DNA from: UBA2128 sp964534955
GTDB lineage: Bacteria > Fidelibacterota > Marinisomatia > Marinisomatales > UBA2128
Length of the DNA stretch: 12,415 nucleotides
Assembly: GCA_964534955.1 (NCBI GenBank)
Contig: CAZHRR010000064.1
Span: forward strand, 1-12,415
Reading direction: 5' to 3'
Within the stretch, counting starts at the first letter, position 1. Every line of letters begins with the position of its first letter. The position numbers were made by a program, and so were the translations under genes. Below the pieces are notes generated by a model. It saw only the letters and a list, made by a program, of their open reading frames with translations, was not told where the DNA came from and did no database searches. Of this stretch, positions 1-5,701 are shown piece after piece.

Positions 1-156
1 ATCCGGGGTTCAGGCTAATTTGACTTTTTTTGACATAGAATCGCTCATTTTAGGTGAAACTCTACTTGTATCTTATATAGTGATTCAGAACACATTGATA
101 GCTATTTAATTGATACTTATATCGAAGGAGCTATTGAACAGAATTCTGCTATCAAA

Positions 157-2442
157 CTACAACTCGAAACTGAGACTAAGATAGAAATTTCTTGTAGCTC
201 CCGGCCAGTACGCGATCCAACCCCACCCCCAGTCTTCACCATGTGTAACGTAAAGCGAATCAAGGACGTTGTTTACTTTCACTGAAACTTTGAGAGACCT
301 CCATCGGTAGCTTGCGCCCAGATTGAGGAGTGTATAGGCTGCGATGGCGTTCTCTTCACTGTTAGCCGAATCAATATAGCGCTTGCCTGCATGCTGGATG
401 CGAGCCCGAAATTGCAGAGCACTAATGGGTGTGAGTACAGCAGTTATGTTGGCAATAATTCCCGGTCGGTTGGACATGAGATTACCTTCAAGTTCTCCTC
501 CTGAATAGAAGTTCTGACTGAATGCACCGTTGGCACTGACTTTCAGATGACTGCTAATCTGCCACGAAGCATCGAACTCAACACCCTGATGTACGGATCC
601 CTCAACCTGGCTATACTCGTAGTACCCTTCTTCCTCAAAGCTGATGGTCTGGATCACCTCGTTCTCCAGATTGATGCGGTAGAGGTTGAAGCTGAGACTG
701 TGATCCGATCCTGTATGATTAAGTCCTAACTCGGTATCATAGATCAACTCGGGGTAGGCTCCCTGCGGAGTGAATTCCCACTCATCAGCATTGATGATCT
801 GGTCATCCGCCGGTTCTTTTTCCGCCTTGCCATAACTGCCGAAAATAGAAAGTGCCTCACTCAGTCGATAGGTAAGCCCGAAGCGTGGATTTAAAAAATC
901 CCAATCAGCAGAAATTCGGTGGCCGTCAGCGTGCCCGATGGGCTCCTGATTCATATTCCACTTGTGGCTGAGAAACTGCACATCGGCCGTGGCGAGTAAT
1001 CGGTCAGTTAAATCATAGACAACGTGCACAAATGCTGTGAGAGATTTTTTGATGCCTACGTATTCATAGTACCTGAGCTTGCCAATTCCCGCCAATTCTG
1101 GCGCTGTGAACTGTGACACCTCACCGAAATGAACCCCTCCGTAGTAACGAAATTCCCCACCTAAATCCAATCGCAGCCAGTCTCGCTTAAGGGTCCATTG
1201 AGGAACGATGCCGAAGTAGAGATTGTCAATCCATTTGCGACGGAGAAGATCCGTGGTGCTATCCGCGAAAGATGTATCTGTGATAACATCAAGATTATAC
1301 TCGTAGAACGTTTTGCCATATTTCTCCGCTTCGTAGTATCCCCTCCCCAGCACCAGATAAGTGGTATAATGAAAGGTAGAACTCTCGCTCAGCTTGACGC
1401 GGGAATTGAGGGAATAGACCTGCTGGAAGAAATCATCAGTGAATCCCTTGTAGCCCTTCCGGCGGAGCTCCCGGTCGTTTATATCGTTTCCGTAAACGCC
1501 ATCCCACAACAGATCACTGTTCTCATAACCTAACAGTCCACGTAACTGGTAAGTTGCTTTTTTTCCGCGATATTCAGCTCCTAAAGAAAGTGCGTGCTGC
1601 AGGCTGTGATGGTATTCCCTGTAACCATCAGACTCAATCTGCGACAGACGGGCTGACAGACTCAGCCGATCACCGAAACGATCTCCAGAGCTGTAGCTTG
1701 CAGAGAGCTTCTGAGTACCGTAGGATCCGCTGCCTGCCGTTAAAGTAAAGTCCTCATCATCTTTCCATATTCTGGAAATGACATTAATGGAGCCTCCAAA
1801 TGCCGCCGAACCGTACAGCGAATTGCCTATCCCCCGCTGTATCTGTACATCCTTCGCATCCGATAGGATATCACCGTGGTCTACCCAGTATACCTGGTGA
1901 CTCTCATTGTCATTCAGCGGTACGTTGTCCAGCATTACCGAAATGCGGCTCTGGTCGAAGCCGCGGATGGAGACATAGGAATAGCCGGTCCCATTACCGC
2001 TCTCGCTGTAAGCATAGACACCGGGCTCACTGGCCAGAATCATAGGAACATCCTCTACCGTGTAGTAGAGGTCGATCTCCTCGGACGTCAAAGTCGAAAA
2101 AGCCACAGGCGTTACGCCTTCTACAGCCCGGTTAGCCAGAACCAGTACCTCCTTGCCCGGAACGGCGGATGCGGTCAATTCGACTATCATCTCCGCTGAG
2201 ATAGCGACCGTGATAGACTCATATCCGATGCGGCTGACAGTTATTTCGCTCCTGGCTAAAACCTCCAAAGTAAAGTATCCATCTTTGTCAGTAGACGTAC
2301 CTGCATCTCCACAAACAACACTCGCGTTCATTACACCTTCGCCAGTCTCAGCATCAACAATACGGCCTGCGACGTTCAGGGTTTGCGAGTTAAGTATAGA
2401 GAATAACAGTAAACAGGAAAGAAAAGCAGTGATTTGTTTCAT
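157..2442 (-). CDS. TonB-dependent outer-membrane receptor, probable thiamin/thiamin-precursor importer
   Basis: A 761-residue outer-membrane beta-barrel receptor that would import its ligand using TonB/ExbBD energy. Residues 1-20 form a signal peptide. Residues about 22-92 form a carboxypeptidase-regulatory-like beta-sandwich (GRIVDAETGEGV, TDKDGYFTLE), common in Bacteroidetes-type receptors. Residues about 110-223 are the plug, with VSIRGFD at 157-163, MLDNVPLND at 170-178, VQIQRG at 199-204 and YGSAAFGGSINV at 210-221. The rest is a barrel with alternating aromatic strands, ending SLSFEL. Length is normal and no frameshift is visible. The start is fixed by a strong SD (GGGAGG, 6 bases before ATG) at the end of a TPP riboswitch. 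Riboswitch control makes thiamin, its phosphates or a precursor moiety the likely substrate. That is inferred from regulation and not read from the barrel. TPP-regulated receptors of this type (named omr1) are known from comparative genomics of Bacteroidetes. No thiamin synthesis gene is in the window. Confidence 0.93.
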   Translation of the reverse strand: MKQITAFLSCLLLFSILNSQTLNVAGRIVDAETGEGVMNASVVCGDAGTSTDKDGYFTLEVLARSEITVSRIGYESITVAISAEMIVELTASAVPGKEVLVLANRAVEGVTPVAFSTLTSEEIDLYYTVEDVPMILASEPGVYAYSESGNGTGYSYVSIRGFDQSRISVMLDNVPLNDNESHQVYWVDHGDILSDAKDVQIQRGIGNSLYGSAAFGGSINVISRIWKDDEDFTLTAGSGSYGTQKLSASYSSGDRFGDRLSLSARLSQIESDGYREYHHSLQHALSLGAEYRGKKATYQLRGLLGYENSDLLWDGVYGNDINDRELRRKGYKGFTDDFFQQVYSLNSRVKLSESSTFHYTTYLVLGRGYYEAEKYGKTFYEYNLDVITDTSFADSTTDLLRRKWIDNLYFGIVPQWTLKRDWLRLDLGGEFRYYGGVHFGEVSQFTAPELAGIGKLRYYEYVGIKKSLTAFVHVVYDLTDRLLATADVQFLSHKWNMNQEPIGHADGHRISADWDFLNPRFGLTYRLSEALSIFGSYGKAEKEPADDQIINADEWEFTPQGAYPELIYDTELGLNHTGSDHSLSFNLYRINLENEVIQTISFEEEGYYEYSQVEGSVHQGVEFDASWQISSHLKVSANGAFSQNFYSGGELEGNLMSNRPGIIANITAVLTPISALQFRARIQHAGKRYIDSANSEENAIAAYTLLNLGASYRWRSLKVSVKVNNVLDSLYVTHGEDWGWGWIAYWPGATRNFYLSLSFEL

Positions 2443-2446
2443 AATG

Positions 2447-2530
2447 ACCTCCCTACGCTGGCATTATCCAGATCAGGTTCAGAGGGTGTTATCTCAGCTA
2501 TCCTTGCGAATCGTTGGATGGCACCCCTGT
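2447..2530 (-). promoter_or_regulatory. TPP (thiamin pyrophosphate) riboswitch, THI element
   Basis: Read on the minus strand, the leader of the receptor gene carries the conserved THI core: ACAGGGGTGCC at the 5' side, then CTGAGA (2497-2492), then CTGATCTGGATAATGCCAGC, then GTAGGGAGGT. P2 pairs GGGTG with CACCC. P3 is a short stem closed by ATCC/GGAT. P5 is CTGG/CCAG around ATAATG. P4 pairs CCTGA-type bases with TAGGG. The 3' side of P4 and P1 (GGGAGGT, ending at 2447) is itself the Shine-Dalgarno sequence of the receptor, 6 bases before its ATG. TPP binding should therefore hide the ribosome site directly, with no separate expression platform. P1 is very short: only A-U and C-G pairs are clear before mismatches. 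Identification of the aptamer class is firm. The off-switch mechanism is inferred from geometry. Confidence 0.95.
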
Positions 2531-2616
2531 TTACAGAACTAACTTACACCTTCTCAGGCTTCCATTCAAGGCTGGCAGGAGATTTATTTGAAGAACGCGA
2601 AGTCTTTCCACAGGAT

Positions 2617-2700
2617 GCCCGCCTGCCTGCCAGCCCTCCTGACAGGTGGGGGGCAGGCTGGCTCCCGATCCGCCAGCTGGCGGAGAGGGCGGGCAGGCTG
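2617..2700. repeat. GC-rich REP-like palindromic element
   Basis: This GC-rich block lies between AT-rich flanks. It contains a perfect 16-bp palindrome, TCCGCCAGCTGGCGGA (2669-2684). It also holds an imperfect hairpin with CCCTCCT and AGGTGGG arms around a 3-base loop (about 2634-2650), and repeated GCCTGCC / GGCAGGC words on both sides. It encodes no credible protein. It resembles dispersed REP-type intergenic palindromes. Only one copy is present here, so its repeat status genome-wide is inferred. It lies about 90 bases upstream of the riboswitch, on the far side from the receptor. Confidence 0.5.
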
Positions 2701-2726
2701 TGCACTGTATAAAAGACCTCACCCAA

Positions 2727-2827
2727 GCTCCTCAGTTCCCTTTCTCCCCTACTCCTTAGCACCCTGCCCTCTCGCTCTCGAACAGTATTCCTTGATTTCC
2801 TGATGAGTACAATCTATTTTCTCGCCA
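2727..2827. repeat. Direct repeat copy A, left of hicAB
   Basis: Left copy of a roughly 100-bp direct repeat. Bases 2773-2827 are identical to 3694-3748 (55 of 55). Bases 2727-2772 align to 3649-3693 with substitutions and small indels; both start with GCTCCTCAG and are pyrimidine-rich on the plus strand. Just after the repeat, an ATG at 2833 opens a 14-codon frame ending at 2877. Its first codons weakly match the start of the OPT transporter that follows copy B (6 of 14 residues identical by eye). The copy may be a decayed duplicate of that leader region, or the similarity may be chance. Confidence 0.8.
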
Positions 2828-2905
2828 CTTTTATGAACAGTTCTATCAAGTTCCTCGTTAAGAGGACTAATAAATGAAAATAATTAAAACACTGATAAAC
2901 GAGTT

Positions 2906-2935
2906 TAGTATTGTTGTATAGTATCGTAGTAGTAT
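2906..2935 (+). promoter_or_regulatory. Candidate hicAB promoter/operator with three TAGTAT direct repeats
   Basis: The AT-rich leader just before hicA carries the hexamer TAGTAT three times (2906-2911, 2919-2924, 2930-2935), spaced 13 and 11 bases, about one helical turn each. The last ends 8 bases before the hicA ATG. HicB antitoxins with ribbon-helix-helix domains commonly repress their own operon, so these are plausible operator half-sites overlapping a -10 region. No good -35 is visible. The assignment is inference from position and repetition only. Confidence 0.35.
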
Positions 2936-2943
2936 CATAAATT

Positions 2944-3146
2944 ATGCCAAGAAAAATCAGAGAATTAATAAAAGAATTGAATCAGGCTGGTTTTGTTGAT
3001 AAAGGAGGTAAAGGCAGTCATAAAATTTCAAACATAAAAGTGGAGTAATTGTAACCATTTCCGGTAATTTGAGTTCTGATGCAAAACCTTACCAGGAAAA
3101 ACTTTTAAAAAGGAAAATTGAAGAATCCAAACATGAAAGAAAGTGA
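2944..3146 (+). pseudogene. hicA: HicA-type mRNA interferase toxin, frameshifted
   Basis: The ATG at 2944 opens a HicA N-terminus: MPRKIRELIKELNQAGFVDK, then GGKGSH with the catalytic-type histidine at residue 26. Reading then runs into the wrong frame and stops at 3048 after 34 residues. The frame one base back, from 3027 (FKHKSGVIVTISGNL...DAKPYQEKLLKRKIEES), gives the normal HicA C-terminal half and stops at 3146. Adding one base in the AAAATTT tract (3022-3028) restores a 67-residue protein of usual HicA length. As read, the toxin lacks its second half and should be inactive. The restored frame would end 14 bases inside hicB, the usual hicA-hicB overlap. A sequencing error in the A-run remains possible. 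HicA toxins are small dsRBD-like fold RNases that cleave mRNA. Confidence 0.8.
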
Positions 3147-3462
3147 TAAATATTTAAAAATTGTTGAATGGTCTGAAGAAGACCAATGTTATGTGGGGTC
3201 TGTGCCGGGATGGATAGGTCCATGCTGCCACGGAGATGATGAAGAAAAAGTATATAAGGAATTATGCAAAATTGTAAATGAGGGGGTCGAAATTTACAAA
3301 GAAGACGAAGAAAAACTACCCCCACCTACAAACAAGCAGTATTCGGGAAAATTCATTTTAAGAACAGGTCCTGAGCTGCATAAAGCTTTGACTATCCGCG
3401 CTGTCTCTGAGGGTGATAGTTTGAATAAATATGTGATAAAGAAATTAAAATCCACACTTTGA
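3133..3462 (+). CDS. hicB: HicB-family antitoxin
   Basis: A 109-residue antitoxin partner of HicA. Residues about 7-50 form the partly degraded RNase H-like HicB fold (YLKIVEWSEEDQCYVGSVPGW, then a helix EEKVYKELCKIVNEGVEIYKE). An acidic, proline-containing linker follows at about 56-66. Residues about 71-105 form a ribbon-helix-helix DNA-binding domain (SGKFILRTGPELHKALTIRAVSEGDSLNKYVIKKL). The protein should neutralise the toxin and repress the operon. The ATG at 3133 is preferred over a TTG five codons upstream because it gives the standard HicB N-terminus and lies inside the reconstructed end of hicA. SD is weak (GAAGAA). The frame is intact although its toxin is broken, which would leave an orphan antitoxin or regulator. 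Confidence 0.88.
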   Translation: MKESDKYLKIVEWSEEDQCYVGSVPGWIGPCCHGDDEEKVYKELCKIVNEGVEIYKEDEEKLPPPTNKQYSGKFILRTGPELHKALTIRAVSEGDSLNKYVIKKLKSTL

Positions 3463-3597
3463 TTCAACCTGTTTCTTTTCTTGTAAGATTAGCTAACTAA
3501 TTACTTGTAAAACCCCCAATTCCTTCAGAAGTACAACCTCAGTGGGACTTGCAGGATTAAGAACAGTAGGTTTATTCAACACTAATCATTTATTATC

Positions 3598-3693
3598 CTT
3601 GCACTTGTTCTCCCTCTCTCCTCTACTCCACAACACCCCTACTCTTTTGCTCCTCAGCTCAATTTTTTCCCTGCTCCTCAGCACCCCTGCTCC
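3598..3693. repeat. Pyrimidine-rich tract of repeated CTCCTC/CTACTC words
   Basis: The plus strand is almost purely C and T here, built from variants of CTCCTCAG, CTACTC and CACCCCT (for example at 3650-3657 and 3674-3681). Its right part, from 3649, belongs to direct repeat copy B. A shorter version precedes copy A (2727-2772). It reads open on the minus strand as low-complexity LRSRGE-like peptide, which is a by-product of the repeat and not a gene. Strong strand asymmetry of this sort can form triplex or slipped structures. No function can be assigned. Confidence 0.5.
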
Positions 3694-3748
3694 CGCTCTC
3701 GAACAGTATTCCTTGATTTCCTGATGAGTACAATCTATTTTCTCGCCA
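3649..3748. repeat. Direct repeat copy B, forms the leader of the OPT transporter gene
   Basis: Right copy of the direct repeat flanking hicAB. Bases 3694-3748 match 2773-2827 exactly, and the weaker 5' part begins at GCTCCTCAG. It ends 6 bases before the ATG of the OPT transporter, so the transporter's 5' leader, and probably its promoter, lie within the repeat. TACAAT (3729-3734) is a possible -10, with no convincing -35. The two copies are 921 bases apart in the identical part. The hicAB segment is thus bracketed by recombining-length homology and could be lost by a single crossover. Confidence 0.8.
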
Positions 3749-3754
3749 ATCCTT

Positions 3755-5701
3755 ATGGAAAATTCGAGCAAATCCCTCCCCGAGATCACCCTGAAGGCTG
3801 TAATCCTCGGGATTTTACTTTCTGTGATCCTTGCCGGCGCCAATGCCTATCTGGGCCTTTTCGCAGGAATGACTGTGTCTGCCTCCATCCCAGCGGCAGT
3901 AATATCAATGGGAGTCCTGCGCATGTTCCGCCGATCCAATATCCTGGAGAATAACATTGTTCAGACAGCCGCATCTGCTGGCGAATCGCTGGCAGCGGGA
4001 GTGATCTTTACAATCCCGGCGCTGATTTTGATGGGCCACTGGTCGGAATTCAGTTTCACCGAGCACTATTGGACCGTAACCGGAATCGCAGCTCTAGGCG
4101 GATTGCTGGGAGTCCTTTTCACTATTCCTCTGCGTCGAGCTCTCATCGTAGAGGAACAGCTGCAATTCCCCGAAGGAATTGCCACGGCCGAGGTCCTCAA
4201 ATCGGGTGAGACAGGAGCAAAGGGGCTCAAGCTCTTAATCCAGGCAGCACTTATCGGTGGTGTGTTCAAATTCGCTGCTGAAGGACTCCGACTGTGGGAA
4301 GGGATACTCTCAAGCGCCAGAGCCGTAGGCAGGACCTATGCATCATTTCAGATCAATCTCTCTCCGGCCCTTATATCTGTGGGTTATATTGTGGGGATAA
4401 ACATTGCCACGTTGGTATTTGCAGGCGGTGTGATTGGGCGGTGGATTTGTCTACCAATACTAGCGTTTTCTCATGAGATCCCTCCTGGAGAACTCGCAAA
4501 TGGAGCTGACGCTGCTGTAACCTACCTGCACAATCATTACGTTAAGTACATCGGGGTCGGAGCCATGATCGTCGGTGGACTGTGGGCTCTCATCAACCTC
4601 CGGAAATCTCTCCGGCGCGGGATTCAATCCGGAATGGAGGCTTACCGGGATATGCGTAAAACTGGCAGCAAGGCAATAGCAAGGACCGACATGGACACAC
4701 CTCTGCCGTGGGTACTTATTGCTTTGCTTATCTCTCTGGTACCCATCTTTGCCATATATTTCACGGTTGTGAAGAGTGTTGCCATCTCTTCCCTCATGGC
4801 CGTGTTAATGCTCATTGCTGGATTTGTCTTCTCAGCAGTAGCCGCTTACATGGCGGGACTTGTCGGATCGTCCAACAATCCTATATCTGGAGTCACTATC
4901 GCCACCATTCTCTCCACTGCTCTACTCCTCTACGTCCTGAAGGTATACGGCGGTGCGGATGTTGGTCCTGCCGCGGCTATTTTCATTGGAGCAGTAGTCT
5001 GCTGCGCTGCAGCCATCGGCGGTGACAATATGCAGGATCTGAAAGCCGGCTACATCGTTGGAGCAACACCGTGGAAACAGCAGATTATGCAGGCTATAGG
5101 AACTCTCTCTGCAGCAGTAATTATGATGCCCGTCCTCTGGCTGCTTCACAATCGATACGGCATCGGTCAGCAGGTGAATCCCGAGGTTACACCCTTGGAA
5201 GCTCCCCAAGCTAATTTGATGGCCAACATAGCTCGCGGAGTGTTTGATCAAGATCTCCCATGGAACCTCATCTTCATCGGCTGCTTGATTGCTGTTGTGA
5301 TCATCGCTCTAGACAAATACCTTGAAGCCACTAACTCAGGTTTCAGGACTCCAGTTTTGGCTGTAGCCGTTGGGCTTTATCTTCCCTTCCATCTGGCTGT
5401 CCCTATTTTTATCGGCGGACTGATCGCCTACGCCACTTCAGGGGTCACATCACTGCATTCCGAGAAGACAAATCAATCCGGGCTTCTCTTTGCTTCCGGA
5501 CTGATCACAGGAGAAGCTCTCATTGGGATATTCCTGGCCTTACCTCTCATGATTAAAGAATTCACTCCATGGAAGAGCATCCCTATAGAGTTTAACATCG
5601 TGGAGTCTCCACCATTCGAAGCGTGGCCAGGCCTTGTTCTTCTGGCTATGGTAGTATACTTTCTCTACAGAATAGCAAAACGCGATGAAGCGACCGCCTA
5701 A
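3755..5701 (+). CDS. OPT-family oligopeptide transporter
   Basis: A 648-residue inner-membrane protein of the OPT (oligopeptide transporter) superfamily, prokaryotic branch, with about 14-16 hydrophobic segments. Members are cation-coupled importers of short peptides or metal-chelate complexes. Family landmarks include PEITLKAVILGI at 9-20, NAYLGLFAGMTVSASIPAAV at 30-49, EEQLQFPEGIATAEVL at 133-148, SSNNPISGVT at 372-381, GGDNMQDLKAGYIVGATPWKQQ at 422-443, YLPF at 542-545 and SGLITGEALIGI at 581-592. A soluble loop lies at about 285-315. The start at 3755 gives the usual short cytoplasmic tail. No SD precedes it, and its leader lies in direct repeat copy B. The last 17 bases overlap the adenosine deaminase start, indicating one transcript and coupled translation. 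Peptide import is most likely, but substrate cannot be read from sequence. Confidence 0.93.
   Translation: MENSSKSLPEITLKAVILGILLSVILAGANAYLGLFAGMTVSASIPAAVISMGVLRMFRRSNILENNIVQTAASAGESLAAGVIFTIPALILMGHWSEFSFTEHYWTVTGIAALGGLLGVLFTIPLRRALIVEEQLQFPEGIATAEVLKSGETGAKGLKLLIQAALIGGVFKFAAEGLRLWEGILSSARAVGRTYASFQINLSPALISVGYIVGINIATLVFAGGVIGRWICLPILAFSHEIPPGELANGADAAVTYLHNHYVKYIGVGAMIVGGLWALINLRKSLRRGIQSGMEAYRDMRKTGSKAIARTDMDTPLPWVLIALLISLVPIFAIYFTVVKSVAISSLMAVLMLIAGFVFSAVAAYMAGLVGSSNNPISGVTIATILSTALLLYVLKVYGGADVGPAAAIFIGAVVCCAAAIGGDNMQDLKAGYIVGATPWKQQIMQAIGTLSAAVIMMPVLWLLHNRYGIGQQVNPEVTPLEAPQANLMANIARGVFDQDLPWNLIFIGCLIAVVIIALDKYLEATNSGFRTPVLAVAVGLYLPFHLAVPIFIGGLIAYATSGVTSLHSEKTNQSGLLFASGLITGEALIGIFLALPLMIKEFTPWKSIPIEFNIVESPPFEAWPGLVLLAMVVYFLYRIAKRDEATA

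Noticed and set aside
1..156. Possible gene or terminator after the receptor at the left edge
   Set aside because: TTGACA at 30-35 has no matching -10, and no hairpin plus T-run or convincing ORF is seen in this AT-rich stretch.
1198..1533. Open frames on the plus strand across the receptor gene
   Set aside because: They lie antisense to a strongly supported TonB-dependent receptor and show no protein-family features or ribosome sites.
3021..3048. Programmed -1 frameshift as explanation of the two-frame hicA
   Set aside because: No X-XXY-YYZ heptamer in frame. The only good slip point (AAA at 3037) would skip the conserved FKH-type segment encoded in the other frame. A one-base indel is simpler.
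3118..3135. TTG at 3118 as the hicB start
   Set aside because: The ATG at 3133 gives the standard HicB N-terminus and a normal overlap with the reconstructed hicA end.
3586..3843. Minus-strand frame with LRSRGE-like low-complexity peptide
   Set aside because: It is the translation of the pyrimidine-tract repeat and overlaps the OPT start; repetitive composition, no SD, no family.
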